A stretch of DNA of 64,000 nucleotides from contig NZ_MPHJ01000011.1 in the NCBI RefSeq assembly GCF_001957125.1, positions 423 to 64,422 of the forward strand. The letters run 5' to 3'. The number at the start of each line of letters is the position of its first letter. Position 1 is the stretch's first letter. Source of the stretch: Shewanella sp. UCD-KL12. GTDB taxonomy: Bacteria; Pseudomonadota; Gammaproteobacteria; Enterobacterales; Shewanellaceae. Of this stretch, positions 35,440 through 44,685 are shown piece by piece. The notes beneath the pieces are model-generated. The model ran no database searches. It saw nothing but the letters and a program-made list of their open reading frames with translations, and was not told the DNA's origin. The position numbers and the translations under genes were made by a program.

Positions 35440-37884
35440 ATGAAACACTCTAAGATCGCCATGCTGATATCAGCAGCATTACTCGCTTCTTCTAGCGCTT
35501 CTGCTGCCAGCATTAATAACAATGCGACTGTGGAACAAGATGGCAATAATAACGGTGCAACAATTAATCAGGTTATTGAAAGTAATGACAACCAAGCGTT
35601 AGTTGATCAAGACGGTAATCACAACACCGCTCAAGTCGATCAAGTTAACTCAGATTTAAACCTTGCTGATATACAGCAATCAGGCAATCGCAACTCTGCA
35701 ACTGTCTCGCAAGTCAACGTCACTTCAGCGCTATCAACAACTATTCAAACAGGTAATGGTGATACAGCCCTTATCGAAAATACAGATTCCGACAGTGCTG
35801 TCGCCACTATTACTCAACACGTTGGTCAAGGCAATGATGCTTATGTAGACCAAACAGACTCAGACTCTGCAACCGCTAACCTGACTCAATCAGGTTCTGG
35901 TAACGATGGTGACATCCTGCAGTCAACTAATAGCGAAGCGGCTGACACAACGGTGGCAACGCTCGCACAGACTGGTAACGATAACGTTGCTTTGATAAGT
36001 CAAAGCGCTTTAGAGAACACAGCGACGTCATCACAAACTGGTAATCGAAACGACTCCACCATTGACCAAAGTGGTGATGATGGCGTTGGGAAAAACTTAG
36101 CTAATGTTGACCAAGTTGGAAACGGCAACGACTCTTATGTCGATCAACGTGAAACCAACTTAGCCACAGTTAGCCAAATGGGTAATGGTAACAGCTCGGA
36201 AGTTCTGCAGGCTGACAGCAACACCGCATTTATCACTCAGACAGGTAACAATAACGAGTCTAGCGTTGATCAAGCTGACAGCCGTTATGATGAAGATAAT
36301 CTAGCAGTTGTTAACCAGCTAAATGGTAACGGTAATTCGTCTGTTGTTATCCAGGAAGATAATAACCAAGCCTACATTACCCAGCAAAATGGTAACAACA
36401 ACGAATCATACTTAAACTCAGATGACGATAACATTACTCATGTGACTCAAGAGAATGGTAACGGTAACTACTCTGATATCCAACAAGATGACGATAACGC
36501 TTTAACCGTTTACCAAGCAGGTGGTAACAATAACGAGTCTTGGGTAGACCAAGATGATGACAACACCGTTTTTGTAAACCAGACTGGTGGAAATGGTAAT
36601 GTTTCTGATATCGATCAAGATGATGATAACACTGTAAACGTCAACCAAATCAACGGTAACCATAATAGCTCGTCGATAGAACAAGATGACGACAACACGG
36701 TTAATGTATTCCAAGGTAATGGTAATGGAAACGAGCTATGGTTGACTCAAAGTGATGACAACACAGCAACAGTTACCCAAGATGGCGGCAATAATAATTA
36801 CATAGAGATTGACCAAAACGACGATAACCGTGTATCTGCTTTGCAAGTTAACGGCAACGGTAACGAGGCTTTTGTAGAACAAGATTCTGATAACCAAGCT
36901 GATGTGATCCAAGATGGTGGTAATAACAACGACATCAATGTTGAACAAAGCGAATCAAATAGTCTGTTTGCATTACAACTTAACGCCAGCGGCAATGAAT
37001 CAAACATAACTCAAGATTCTGGAAACCAAGCAGGTGTAATTCAGCATAATGCTAATAACAACTATGCCGAAGTGACTCAGGGTGTGTCTAACACTGTTTT
37101 CTCACTGCAGATTAACGGTAATGGCAATGAGTCTTACATCGCGCAAGGTTCAAACAACAACGCAACTGTCATACAAGATGGTAATAACAACGACTCATCT
37201 TTAACTCAAGACTTCCAGCAAGAAGCACTGATTATCCAGGCGGGTAATGGTAACGAAGCTACCGTCAGTCAAGTGAGCTCTGACAGTGAGCTGGTTGCCA
37301 ACAATGTAGAAATTATCCAAGACGGTAACAACGACAGCGCCGCTGTGACACAAACTGGTTTAGGTAACGATGTACTCGTAAGACAAGATGCATCTAGCCA
37401 TGGTAATAGCATCACTATCGACCAAACAGGTTTAAATAACTTTGCCGGTGCAGGTACCTTCACTGGTGCAGGTAGCGAGTTATTCATTACTCAAAATGGT
37501 GATGGTAACCGTGTATCTAATGGTGAAAGCGGCCGTGATATTGGTGCGACTTCCACTGGGTCTGACAACACTATGTATATTGACCAGGTTGGTGACAATA
37601 ACTTAGTTTCAGCTGAGTCTTCCCATAACGGTTCATTGGTTGATATCGACCAAAATGGTGAGCTTAACTTCGCTGATGTAGATTCAACTTGGGGCGCTGA
37701 GAACGAGCTATATGTCTCTCAAACAGGTAAGAGCCATGTTGCTTATGTCACAACTACGGGTGGCACATCTAACTACACCAACATCACTCAGACTGATATG
37801 TCTAATACTGCTGTAGTGACTCAAGTGGGTTCAACTAACTCAGTGACGATAAATCAAGGTACAGCTGGCGTAGGTGGTAGCTAA
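35440..37884 (+). CDS. Giant curlin-repeat (CsgA-like) protein
   Basis: This is an 814-residue exported protein. A signal peptide (about 1-22, ending SASA) is followed almost entirely by curlin-type repeats of the form N-x-A-x-(I/V)-x-Q-x-G-x-x-N. In the centre, codons 287-572 are thirteen consecutive repeats of exactly 22 residues, in which NGNGN and GGNNN turns tend to alternate and the repeat end is D-rich (QDDD or similar). Flanking repeats are less regular (about 19-25 residues). Known CsgA/CsgB subunits have about 150 residues and five repeats, so this is several-fold larger. An amyloid or beta-solenoid surface fibre is the natural expectation. No csgB, C, E, F or G genes are in the window. 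AGGGA precedes the ATG; a terminator follows. Confidence 0.85.
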   Translation: MKHSKIAMLISAALLASSSASAASINNNATVEQDGNNNGATINQVIESNDNQALVDQDGNHNTAQVDQVNSDLNLADIQQSGNRNSATVSQVNVTSALSTTIQTGNGDTALIENTDSDSAVATITQHVGQGNDAYVDQTDSDSATANLTQSGSGNDGDILQSTNSEAADTTVATLAQTGNDNVALISQSALENTATSSQTGNRNDSTIDQSGDDGVGKNLANVDQVGNGNDSYVDQRETNLATVSQMGNGNSSEVLQADSNTAFITQTGNNNESSVDQADSRYDEDNLAVVNQLNGNGNSSVVIQEDNNQAYITQQNGNNNESYLNSDDDNITHVTQENGNGNYSDIQQDDDNALTVYQAGGNNNESWVDQDDDNTVFVNQTGGNGNVSDIDQDDDNTVNVNQINGNHNSSSIEQDDDNTVNVFQGNGNGNELWLTQSDDNTATVTQDGGNNNYIEIDQNDDNRVSALQVNGNGNEAFVEQDSDNQADVIQDGGNNNDINVEQSESNSLFALQLNASGNESNITQDSGNQAGVIQHNANNNYAEVTQGVSNTVFSLQINGNGNESYIAQGSNNNATVIQDGNNNDSSLTQDFQQEALIIQAGNGNEATVSQVSSDSELVANNVEIIQDGNNDSAAVTQTGLGNDVLVRQDASSHGNSITIDQTGLNNFAGAGTFTGAGSELFITQNGDGNRVSNGESGRDIGATSTGSDNTMYIDQVGDNNLVSAESSHNGSLVDIDQNGELNFADVDSTWGAENELYVSQTGKSHVAYVTTTGGTSNYTNITQTDMSNTAVVTQVGSTNSVTINQGTAGVGGS
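36298..37155 (+). repeat. Thirteen tandem 66-bp units coding 22-residue repeats
   Basis: Codons 287-572 of the curlin-repeat gene form thirteen in-frame units of 66 bases each. Spacing is exact at the protein level although the DNA has diverged, with varied codons for the same residues. That pattern points to old duplication kept by selection, not to recent slippage. Confidence 0.9.
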
Positions 37885-37939
37885 GCTCAGCTAAGCCTAT
37901 TTATCATGTCGCTTAATTAGCGTCAGAATGAAGTTAATT

Positions 37940-37962
37940 AAAGGGGGCCTAGCCCCCTTTTT
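37940..37962 (+). terminator. Intrinsic terminator after curlin-repeat gene
   Basis: AAAGGGGGC and GCCCCCTTT form a 9-bp stem (37940-37948 with 37952-37960) around CTA, followed by T-run. Confidence 0.88.
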
Positions 37963-38033
37963 GCTACTTGGATAACGTACAAACTCCCAACATATCCTAT
38001 TCTTCTAATAGGCTTTCATCATCAGTAACTCGC

Positions 38034-38816
38034 ATGAATTCACGTAAAGGCATTTTAACGTTAAGCTTAGCCGCCAGCTTGATAATCATATCGAGCCAGA
38101 GCCAAGCAGAGATAGCACTAGACAACTCTCAGACAGAGCTTAAATTTGCAGTAATCAATATTGGTGAACCTTACGAATTTACTAATTCAAGTGGCCATAT
38201 AGCAGGCATATTAGTGGAGATCACTCAGCTTTTATTAGCCAAAAGTAATATCAAAGCCAATATAGAGATAACACCCTATAAGCGCATGATCCACGAACTT
38301 AAAGCTGGGAGTATTGATTGTGCTATGTTCTTCACCTCTCAAATCCATTCAAAAGATTTTTTCCAGTTGGGCTTAATCGCAAAAAAACCTGTGATCATAA
38401 TTAATAGCCCTGCTCAAGCTTCGGCAAAAAATCTCAGTGATTTTGAAGGTAGGAATATCGGTAGGATACGCGGGGCACACTATGGTTCTGAATTTGATGA
38501 CAATCAAAAAATCCGTAAAAGCGATTTAAACAACTATCAGCAAGGAGTCGCCCAGGTAATGAAATCTCGCATCGATGGCTTTATCGGTGCTCAAGAGAGC
38601 ATAGCCGAACTGTATGATCTGTCCATCGGTTACTATACATTAAGCTCAAGAGAGAACTGGTTACAGTGCTCTAAAACCAGTCCAAGAATGCAAACCCCTG
38701 AGATACTAGAAAAACTGTATTCAGGGTTACAACTGCTTCATAACAGAGATGAGAGACTGGATCCCATCTCTATCATTCACAGGAAATATTTACAGAGTTA
38801 TACTAGACCACTTTAG
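38034..38816 (+). CDS. Periplasmic substrate-binding protein (SBP_bac_3-like), orphan
   Basis: This is a 260-residue protein with a signal peptide (ILTLSLAASLIIISSQSQA) and the family 3 solute-binding pattern: VINIGEPYEF, GILVEITQLLL, ITPYKRMIHELKAGSIDCAMF. It has no transport partners nearby. It is the second orphan of this type, on the other side of the curlin-repeat gene from the one at 32633-33493. The ATG at 38034 is chosen over a TTG at 37968 because it gives a normal signal peptide; the ribosome site is weak. Confidence 0.75.
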   Translation: MNSRKGILTLSLAASLIIISSQSQAEIALDNSQTELKFAVINIGEPYEFTNSSGHIAGILVEITQLLLAKSNIKANIEITPYKRMIHELKAGSIDCAMFFTSQIHSKDFFQLGLIAKKPVIIINSPAQASAKNLSDFEGRNIGRIRGAHYGSEFDDNQKIRKSDLNNYQQGVAQVMKSRIDGFIGAQESIAELYDLSIGYYTLSSRENWLQCSKTSPRMQTPEILEKLYSGLQLLHNRDERLDPISIIHRKYLQSYTRPL

Positions 38817-38856
38817 CCCTCAGGCTATCCCCCTAAGAGTTAGCAGCGAGTATTAT

Positions 38857-40317
38857 CTATAAATGCATACAGAAAACTTTCGTCTGGCTCATTTCACGAA
38901 TAGCAAACTTAACCCCTTCTCGGCCTAAACTTCCGCGTTTAGCACCACCAAAAGGCATAGCATCGAGACGGTAATCGGTTGAATCATTGACCATCACACC
39001 TGCCACATCTAATTCACGAGAAACCTTCATCGCTGTATTAATGTTATTGGTAAACACTGCGCCATGAATGGAAAAATCGATATTATTGGCTAAGGCGATA
39101 GTCTCATCTAAATCGGTAAACTTAAATAGACTCACTACAGGTCCAAACGCCTCTTGGCAGACCAGACTTTCACTCTCATCGACACACTCTAATGCCGTAG
39201 GAGAGTAACAGGCTCCTTCGCGCTGACCACCAGCAAGCAAGTTGGCCCCATTACTGATCGCAGTGCTGACCCAAGACTCTATCCGCTTTGCCTCTGTTTC
39301 ATTGATCATTGGGCCAACATCGGTAGCATCACTTAATGGATCGCCAACGCTAAGCGCACAAGTCTGCTTAGCAAACTCAGCCTTGAAGGCATCATAGACC
39401 CTTTCCTGAATATAAATGCGCTGCACACCGATACAGTTTTGTCCTACAGCCCAAAATGAGCCAGAGACACAGGAGGCAACCGCTTTCTCAAGGTCGCAAT
39501 CATCCATGACTATCACAGGCGAGTTTGCCCCTAGCTCCATCGCCAACTTTTTAATGCCAGCCTTGTTAGCAATAATCTTCCCTGAGGCTTCACCGCCAGT
39601 ATAGGTCACCATAGCGACATCTTTACTGGCAACTAAAGGGTTGGCAAAATCCCGTGCAGAGCCAGTTAATACATTGATACGCCCAGTCGGTAGGCCTGCT
39701 TCAAGTAAAGCTTCTACCAGCATAAGTGCAGATAACGGCGCCTGCTGCGAAGGCTTTAAAATAACCGAGTTCCCCGCAGCAAGGGCAGGACCAAGCTTAT
39801 GGGCTGCAAGATTTAACGGGTCATTAAATGGTGTGATAGCGACCACAACCCCAAGAGGCACAAGATCGTAATGGCCGATACGGTTCTCGCCACCAGCAAA
39901 GCTATCAAACTTAATGGTCTCCCCGGTCAGTCGTGTTGCCTCTTCAGCTGATAACGTCAAGGTGTTCACACAACGCGTCACCTCTTTTCTAGCGGCTTGT
40001 ATCGGTTTCCCCGTTTCCTTAGCTATGGTCGTGGCAAACAGTTCTAGTCGCTCAGCAATCAGCTCCGCTGCACCACGAAGGACCTGAGCTCGCTCACTAC
40101 TTGCTTGATGTTTATAGGTCTCAAAAGCACGTTTTGCACTCGCAACAGCTAAGGCAACATGACTTTCATTCGCACAAGCCACATTGGCCAGCACAGCGTT
40201 ATCAAAAGGGTTAACGATCTGCATGGTTTTATCACTGCTTAACCACTGACCATCGATAAGTAGCGTAGCTTCTGTTTTTGATGCCACAAGACACTTCGCT
40301 TTCACTGCAAGATTCAT
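38857..40317 (-). CDS. NAD(P)-dependent aldehyde dehydrogenase
   Basis: This is a 486-residue cytoplasmic aldehyde dehydrogenase. The general base E261 is in MELGANSP and the catalytic thiol C295 is in GQNCIGVQR; the nucleotide region ITPFNDPLNLAAHK and NVLTGS fit the family. The GQNCIGVQR form resembles lactaldehyde-, phosphonoacetaldehyde- and sulfolactaldehyde-type enzymes more than betaine aldehyde enzymes. It begins 1 base after the ThDP enzyme stop, so the two are coupled: decarboxylation of a 2-keto acid, then oxidation of the aldehyde is a sensible pair. The substrate is not identified. Confidence 0.92.
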   Translation of the reverse strand: MNLAVKAKCLVASKTEATLLIDGQWLSSDKTMQIVNPFDNAVLANVACANESHVALAVASAKRAFETYKHQASSERAQVLRGAAELIAERLELFATTIAKETGKPIQAARKEVTRCVNTLTLSAEEATRLTGETIKFDSFAGGENRIGHYDLVPLGVVVAITPFNDPLNLAAHKLGPALAAGNSVILKPSQQAPLSALMLVEALLEAGLPTGRINVLTGSARDFANPLVASKDVAMVTYTGGEASGKIIANKAGIKKLAMELGANSPVIVMDDCDLEKAVASCVSGSFWAVGQNCIGVQRIYIQERVYDAFKAEFAKQTCALSVGDPLSDATDVGPMINETEAKRIESWVSTAISNGANLLAGGQREGACYSPTALECVDESESLVCQEAFGPVVSLFKFTDLDETIALANNIDFSIHGAVFTNNINTAMKVSRELDVAGVMVNDSTDYRLDAMPFGGAKRGSLGREGVKFAIREMSQTKVFCMHL

Positions 40318-40318
40318 A

Positions 40319-41959
40319 TTATGGTTTGTCCTTTCGCAGTACTAACTGGTCATACTCACGCGAGTTCAAAATAGCTTCGACAATCACCGGACCCGTCTGC
40401 TTAAACGCGTCATCTAAAGCAGATGAGAACTCATCGGTATCGAAGGCCTTAATCACAGGCACACCAAAAATATTATCGCCGCCTATGGTGCCACGATCAC
40501 GAATCGGTGTGCCGTAAATTGGGTTACTCTTCTTCTCCTGCTTAATACGAATAAGGGCGAGGTCATTATCGGTAAACAGCACAAACACAATATTGAGCTT
40601 CTCGCGTACCGCAACGGCTAGCTCTCCAGCCGTCATTAAGAAACCACCATCTCCAATCACAGAACAAACTGGCGTATCAGGGTGACACAACTTCGCCGTT
40701 ATCGCTGATGGAATAGCAAACCCCATTGCTGACCAGCCGTTAGTCATAATCTGTTTACCCGGTTTAGGGGTAGGCCACTTCTGCCCAATAAGATGAATAT
40801 GCGCGCCAACATCACAGGTCATGATGCCATCTTGTGGAAACTTTTCTCGTAATACATCTAGTGCTGCACAGGGGCCAAAAGCATTACTATCTGGGGACAT
40901 TCTTTTAAACATATCTTGCTTACGCTCAGCTAAAGCAGCTAAGTCCCAAGCCTTTATTTGACACTCCACACCTGCTAAGTATTCGACTGAATGAGCGATA
41001 TTACCAATCACATCACAGGCTAAGGTGTATTGGCTCACATCTAAGTCGGTCGCTACAATATCAACGCTAACAAGAGGTACATTGGGGATCCAATCTTCAT
41101 AATTAAACTCAATTTCATCGTAACCTATGCTTAGCACTAGATCGGCTTGTTGATGGGTCTGGCCAACCACATCACTTAAGGCATGAAACAAGACGCCTGC
41201 ATAGTTAGGGTGGGTCTCATCCATAATCCCCTTTGCCATAGGCGTAATAACCACTGGCACATTATGCTCGCGAGCAAAGGCAACCACCTGCTCGCCAACA
41301 TCACTGGTTACCGCTCTCATTCCAAGGGCGATGACAGGCATTTTTGCCTCAGTGAATAACTTATTCATCTCAATTAAATCAGACAGTTTAGCGCTTTTTT
41401 CAGCTTCTACTTTCAAAGGCATTGCTGAACTGACTGGTGTTACTTGAGCACTCATTCCAGCAGGGAGTCCAACATGCACAGGGCCCGGTACGCCCGATAG
41501 CGCCACATGGGCAGCATCGAAAATAATCTCTCTAACCTTATCCGCCTCTAAGCGGGTTGTTTTCTTGGTTATAGGCGCAAACAATGCTTGATGATCGACA
41601 TTCATCTGTACAATACGGTTGCGTTTATCAGGTGCAAACTCATCAGTCAGTGCAATCATAGGTGAACGGTCTAGATAGGCACTCCCAACCCCTGTGGCTA
41701 AGTTTGTCGCTCCAGGGCCAAAAGTGCCAAAACAGACACCCGGTACACCTGTAATACGACCACAAACATCAGCCATAAATCCTGCACCGCCTTCATGAGT
41801 AGCGAGCACAAAATCAATCCCTTTTGTGGTGCGCATCGCTTCCATGTAATCAACCCAGCCACCGCTTGGTACGCCAAATACATGCTTAACACCGAGTTCG
41901 ACTAACGCGTCGATCACCTGCTTGGCTACTGTTTTACTTTCTTCTTGAGTAATTGTCAT
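40319..41959 (-). CDS. Thiamine-diphosphate-dependent enzyme (acetolactate synthase-like)
   Basis: This is a 546-residue ThDP enzyme with three domains. The catalytic glutamate E56 lies in ATHEGGAGFMAD, and the ThDP/Mg motif is GDGGFLMTAGELAVAVREKL...TDN. It resembles the acetolactate synthase/decarboxylase superfamily, but no regulatory subunit gene is present and the neighbours are catabolic, so a 2-keto-acid decarboxylase or lyase is more likely than isoleucine/valine synthesis. It lies between the alpha/beta hydrolase gene and the coupled aldehyde dehydrogenase gene. Sulfopyruvate- or benzoylformate-type decarboxylases are possible relatives. Confidence 0.88.
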   Translation of the reverse strand: MTITQEESKTVAKQVIDALVELGVKHVFGVPSGGWVDYMEAMRTTKGIDFVLATHEGGAGFMADVCGRITGVPGVCFGTFGPGATNLATGVGSAYLDRSPMIALTDEFAPDKRNRIVQMNVDHQALFAPITKKTTRLEADKVREIIFDAAHVALSGVPGPVHVGLPAGMSAQVTPVSSAMPLKVEAEKSAKLSDLIEMNKLFTEAKMPVIALGMRAVTSDVGEQVVAFAREHNVPVVITPMAKGIMDETHPNYAGVLFHALSDVVGQTHQQADLVLSIGYDEIEFNYEDWIPNVPLVSVDIVATDLDVSQYTLACDVIGNIAHSVEYLAGVECQIKAWDLAALAERKQDMFKRMSPDSNAFGPCAALDVLREKFPQDGIMTCDVGAHIHLIGQKWPTPKPGKQIMTNGWSAMGFAIPSAITAKLCHPDTPVCSVIGDGGFLMTAGELAVAVREKLNIVFVLFTDNDLALIRIKQEKKSNPIYGTPIRDRGTIGGDNIFGVPVIKAFDTDEFSSALDDAFKQTGPVIVEAILNSREYDQLVLRKDKP

Positions 41960-42018
41960 AGTGATACCATCTGTCTATTTATTGAAAACGCTTGGACTAA
42001 AGTTATTTATCAACGCAA

Positions 42019-42843
42019 TTACACTGATGCGTAACCTGCTGAGTTACTGTGTACAGAGCCACTAGTCGGCGCTAAACCAGCCATCTGTAAAAAGCTGAGC
42101 ACGCTGTCATTAAAATCAGTGGGCTTTTCAAAAAAAGCCGAATGACCACAATCATCAAACTCGACGATAAATGACCCCTCTACTTGCTCCTGCACTAGCC
42201 TAATCGCCTCTATGGGAAATAATATGTCATCTTGTCCGGCAAGGAACATGGTCAACACACCAGTTTGTGCCAGTTGCTCGGCAGTAAACTTATCCATAGC
42301 GTACACTCCGGTTAAGTTTGAACGGTCAGTGCAATTGAAGCTATTTAGCTGTTGATAAAGTATTGCTTCGCCAGGATTGTTTTGCGCAAAATTGTTGCCA
42401 AGCACACGCTCAATCTGGCTCATATTTGCGGTGTTTTCACGTGCTTGGTCCATGATATTTTTGACTTCACCAGACTCAACCAGCCCATGGAGAGAGTCTG
42501 CAATAATGAGTCCACTGACTCTCTCTGGGTGCTGACAAGTAAAAGTGATAGCCGTGCCACCACCCATTGATTGGCCAAGCAGTGCGGTTTGTTCAATTTT
42601 AAGATGATCAAGCAGTGCTAAAAGGTCGCTTGAAAACTCGCTACGCCCGGCTCCCTCGATATCAGATGAGTTACCAAAACCGCGATGGTCGAAGGTTATT
42701 ACCTGATAAGCTTTTGCCAATACAGCGACCTGCTTATACCAAGTTGCATGATTGCCCCCTAAGCCGTGAGCCAATACGATTGGCTCTCCCTCACCATGAA
42801 TTTCATAATAAAAACTGTTGCCATTGATATCGATAGTCGCCAT
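42019..42843 (-). CDS. Alpha/beta hydrolase
   Basis: This is a 274-residue alpha/beta hydrolase. The oxyanion loop is HGLGGNHATW, the nucleophile S92 is in GQSMGG, the acid is probably in LAGQDDILFP and the catalytic histidine in DDCGHSAFFE. The fold and context suggest a C-C bond hydrolase of a meta-cleavage pathway or an esterase/lactonase. The ATG at 42843 has GGAAGG about 8 bases upstream; a GTG three codons earlier is less likely. It is in the same direction as the ThDP enzyme gene that follows. Confidence 0.87.
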   Translation of the reverse strand: MATIDINGNSFYYEIHGEGEPIVLAHGLGGNHATWYKQVAVLAKAYQVITFDHRGFGNSSDIEGAGRSEFSSDLLALLDHLKIEQTALLGQSMGGGTAITFTCQHPERVSGLIIADSLHGLVESGEVKNIMDQARENTANMSQIERVLGNNFAQNNPGEAILYQQLNSFNCTDRSNLTGVYAMDKFTAEQLAQTGVLTMFLAGQDDILFPIEAIRLVQEQVEGSFIVEFDDCGHSAFFEKPTDFNDSVLSFLQMAGLAPTSGSVHSNSAGYASV

Positions 42844-42895
42844 CTCAATCACCTTCCATCTAATTTGTTATATGCGGTTAAGCACGTTTGAAAGC

Positions 42896-43441
42896 TTACT
42901 CAGGTAAGATCTCTTTAATACGTTCAGGTGGCTCAACCACAAACTCTTTGAGCTGCCATTGATCGAAGGTGTGCAATATTTTGCTGTCCCAAACCGATGC
43001 CTCATAGGGGGCGTTTTCAGTTATTTGCAGCATGTCAGAGTAGAACTCAACATTATTACCATCGGGATCTTTAAACACGATAAAAGTATTTTCACCTGGA
43101 CCATGACGACCAAGACCACGATCTATCTCGATACCACGAGCAAGTAACATTTCCGTTATTTGCTTCATTTCATCTAAGCTTTCTACTCGATATGAGAAGT
43201 GTTCGATACGTGATTGTAGCGGGTCTTGCTGAGCCAACTGATTAGGTGGAAGCTGCAAAAGGGCGAGATCATGATGGTCAGCGCTCGCGCGCATAAACAC
43301 CATACGATCATCAATCCAATCAGAAACAGTGAGCCCCACCACCTCTTGATAAAACTTCACCGAAGCTTGAACATCTTTCACCTTTAACACTAGGTGACCT
43401 AAACGTGTTGGCTTAGGGGTATAGTAATTTTCAACAGACAT
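42896..43441 (-). CDS. VOC-family protein, extradiol dioxygenase-like
   Basis: This is a 181-residue protein of the vicinal oxygen chelate family. Candidate metal ligands are H16 (LGHLVL), H81 (IEHFSY) and E132 (VEFYSD), the type I extradiol dioxygenase triad. HGPGENTF and DPDGNN are family motifs. Ring cleavage of a catechol is possible, but a non-oxygenase VOC enzyme cannot be excluded because it has only one VOC module pair. AAGGAG lies before the ATG. It follows the FAH-family gene by 14 bases. Confidence 0.82.
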   Translation of the reverse strand: MSVENYYTPKPTRLGHLVLKVKDVQASVKFYQEVVGLTVSDWIDDRMVFMRASADHHDLALLQLPPNQLAQQDPLQSRIEHFSYRVESLDEMKQITEMLLARGIEIDRGLGRHGPGENTFIVFKDPDGNNVEFYSDMLQITENAPYEASVWDSKILHTFDQWQLKEFVVEPPERIKEILPE

Positions 43442-43455
43442 TTAAGGCTCCTTAG

Positions 43456-44391
43456 TTATAAGACTTCAGCTTTAATGGTATTGGTAATACAGCCAACGCC
43501 TTCGGCCCAAGCTTCAAGTACATCGCCATCTTTAAGAAACAGACCTATGCCTTTGCCGACTCCAGCAGGCGTTCCTGTCATGATCACATCACCCGGCTGC
43601 AGGGTAAGGATGCTAGATAGATATTCAATCTGCTCAAACGCATCCCAGATAAGCTCGCTAGTGTTACCATCTTGCATCTGCTTGCCATTAAGCGTTAAGC
43701 CAAGGCCAACCTTGTGGGGGTCATCAATACTGCTCTTTGGTACAAATACTGGCCCCATTGGGCAGAACGTGTCCCAGCTCTTGCCACGAAACCAGTCATG
43801 TTTGAAGGGGTAATCAGTTCTATGGTTCAAATCTCGAGCTGAGATATCATTGACTACGGTATAACCTGCAATGTAATCCAAGGCATTTTCCGCTTTTACC
43901 CGGCGCGCCTGTTTGCCTATCACCACCCCTAGCTCAACTTCCCAGTCCAGTTTTTGTGTCTCGGGCGGCAAGATCACATAGGTGTTGCTTGCGGTAACAC
44001 TGGTATTCGCTTTCATAAATACATAAGGAGAGCTATCAGGCTTTGCCGCCAAAATAGTATTCATCTCGGCTGCATGTTCATGATAATTAGAAGCGGTGCC
44101 AAATATGGTCGCAGGCTTAAATGGCACTAAGATTTGGCAGCTTGTATCAACAGGCGTTAACTCATTGAGAGCAACTAAGGCTTCGACCTTGATGGCAAAT
44201 CCATCAAGCTCATCTTTAAAGGTTTCCCACTGAGCGATAGCCTCTGTGATGCTATAAGCCCAAACAGGAATGCTCTCACAACCCGCAATCGCCTTATAGG
44301 CCGTCAGCAGGTCATATCTCTGTTCATTAATAATAATGGCGGCATGACTCACACCATTTTTGTCGTATGTGGCTAACCCATATTTACTCAT
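43456..44391 (-). CDS. Fumarylacetoacetate hydrolase-family protein
   Basis: This is a 311-residue enzyme of the FAH superfamily. The metal ligands are in DWEVELGVVIG (E151, E153) and the NDISARD region (D182), with the later GTPAGVG loop typical of 2-hydroxyhepta-2,4-diene-1,7-dioate isomerase, hydratase and acylpyruvase members. Such enzymes open or decarboxylate products of ring cleavage. AGGAG lies before the ATG. It is the first gene of the unit that runs to the aldehyde dehydrogenase gene. Confidence 0.88.
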   Translation of the reverse strand: MSKYGLATYDKNGVSHAAIIINEQRYDLLTAYKAIAGCESIPVWAYSITEAIAQWETFKDELDGFAIKVEALVALNELTPVDTSCQILVPFKPATIFGTASNYHEHAAEMNTILAAKPDSSPYVFMKANTSVTASNTYVILPPETQKLDWEVELGVVIGKQARRVKAENALDYIAGYTVVNDISARDLNHRTDYPFKHDWFRGKSWDTFCPMGPVFVPKSSIDDPHKVGLGLTLNGKQMQDGNTSELIWDAFEQIEYLSSILTLQPGDVIMTGTPAGVGKGIGLFLKDGDVLEAWAEGVGCITNTIKAEVL

Positions 44392-44685
44392 CTCTCAACT
44401 CTCCTATGTCGCAAGCTGAACTGTCATTCTTGCTAGTGTCTTCCGAGAGCTAAGTCATTGGCTTAATGCTTTTAGGCTCATAGCCCGATTAAACCAACGT
44501 ACTTAGCTTATAAGCTTTGATAGACAATGTGCTTGGATAGGAGATAAAGATCGACTAAATTTTTAACAGCTTGGTATAACACTTTAATTATAAACAACCT
44601 CAAATAACAAACTACAAGTGTATACCTAGCATTTGAGGTTAGGATTAGAGGTTAGCGCCTTGAGCCTAGGCGCTAGAACCTTCTA
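44392..44685. other. Intergenic with inverted repeats
   Basis: 294 bases between two same-strand genes. AACCTCAAAT and ATTTGAGGTT (near 44596 and 44631) are a 10-bp inverted pair, and TAGCGCCT/AGGCGCTA (about 44653-44675) form a second hairpin that may end the TauE transcript. The FAH-family gene promoter should be here. Confidence 0.45.

Noticed and set aside
36502..37487. Several minus-strand ORFs of 69-72 codons inside the curlin-repeat gene
   Set aside because: They are shadows produced by the repetitive codon pattern; they have no ribosome sites and read as low-complexity valine/isoleucine- or serine/leucine-rich sequence.
40319..41959. Biosynthetic acetolactate synthase (ilv)
   Set aside because: No regulatory subunit or ilv genes nearby; the gene is coupled to an aldehyde dehydrogenase in a catabolic setting.
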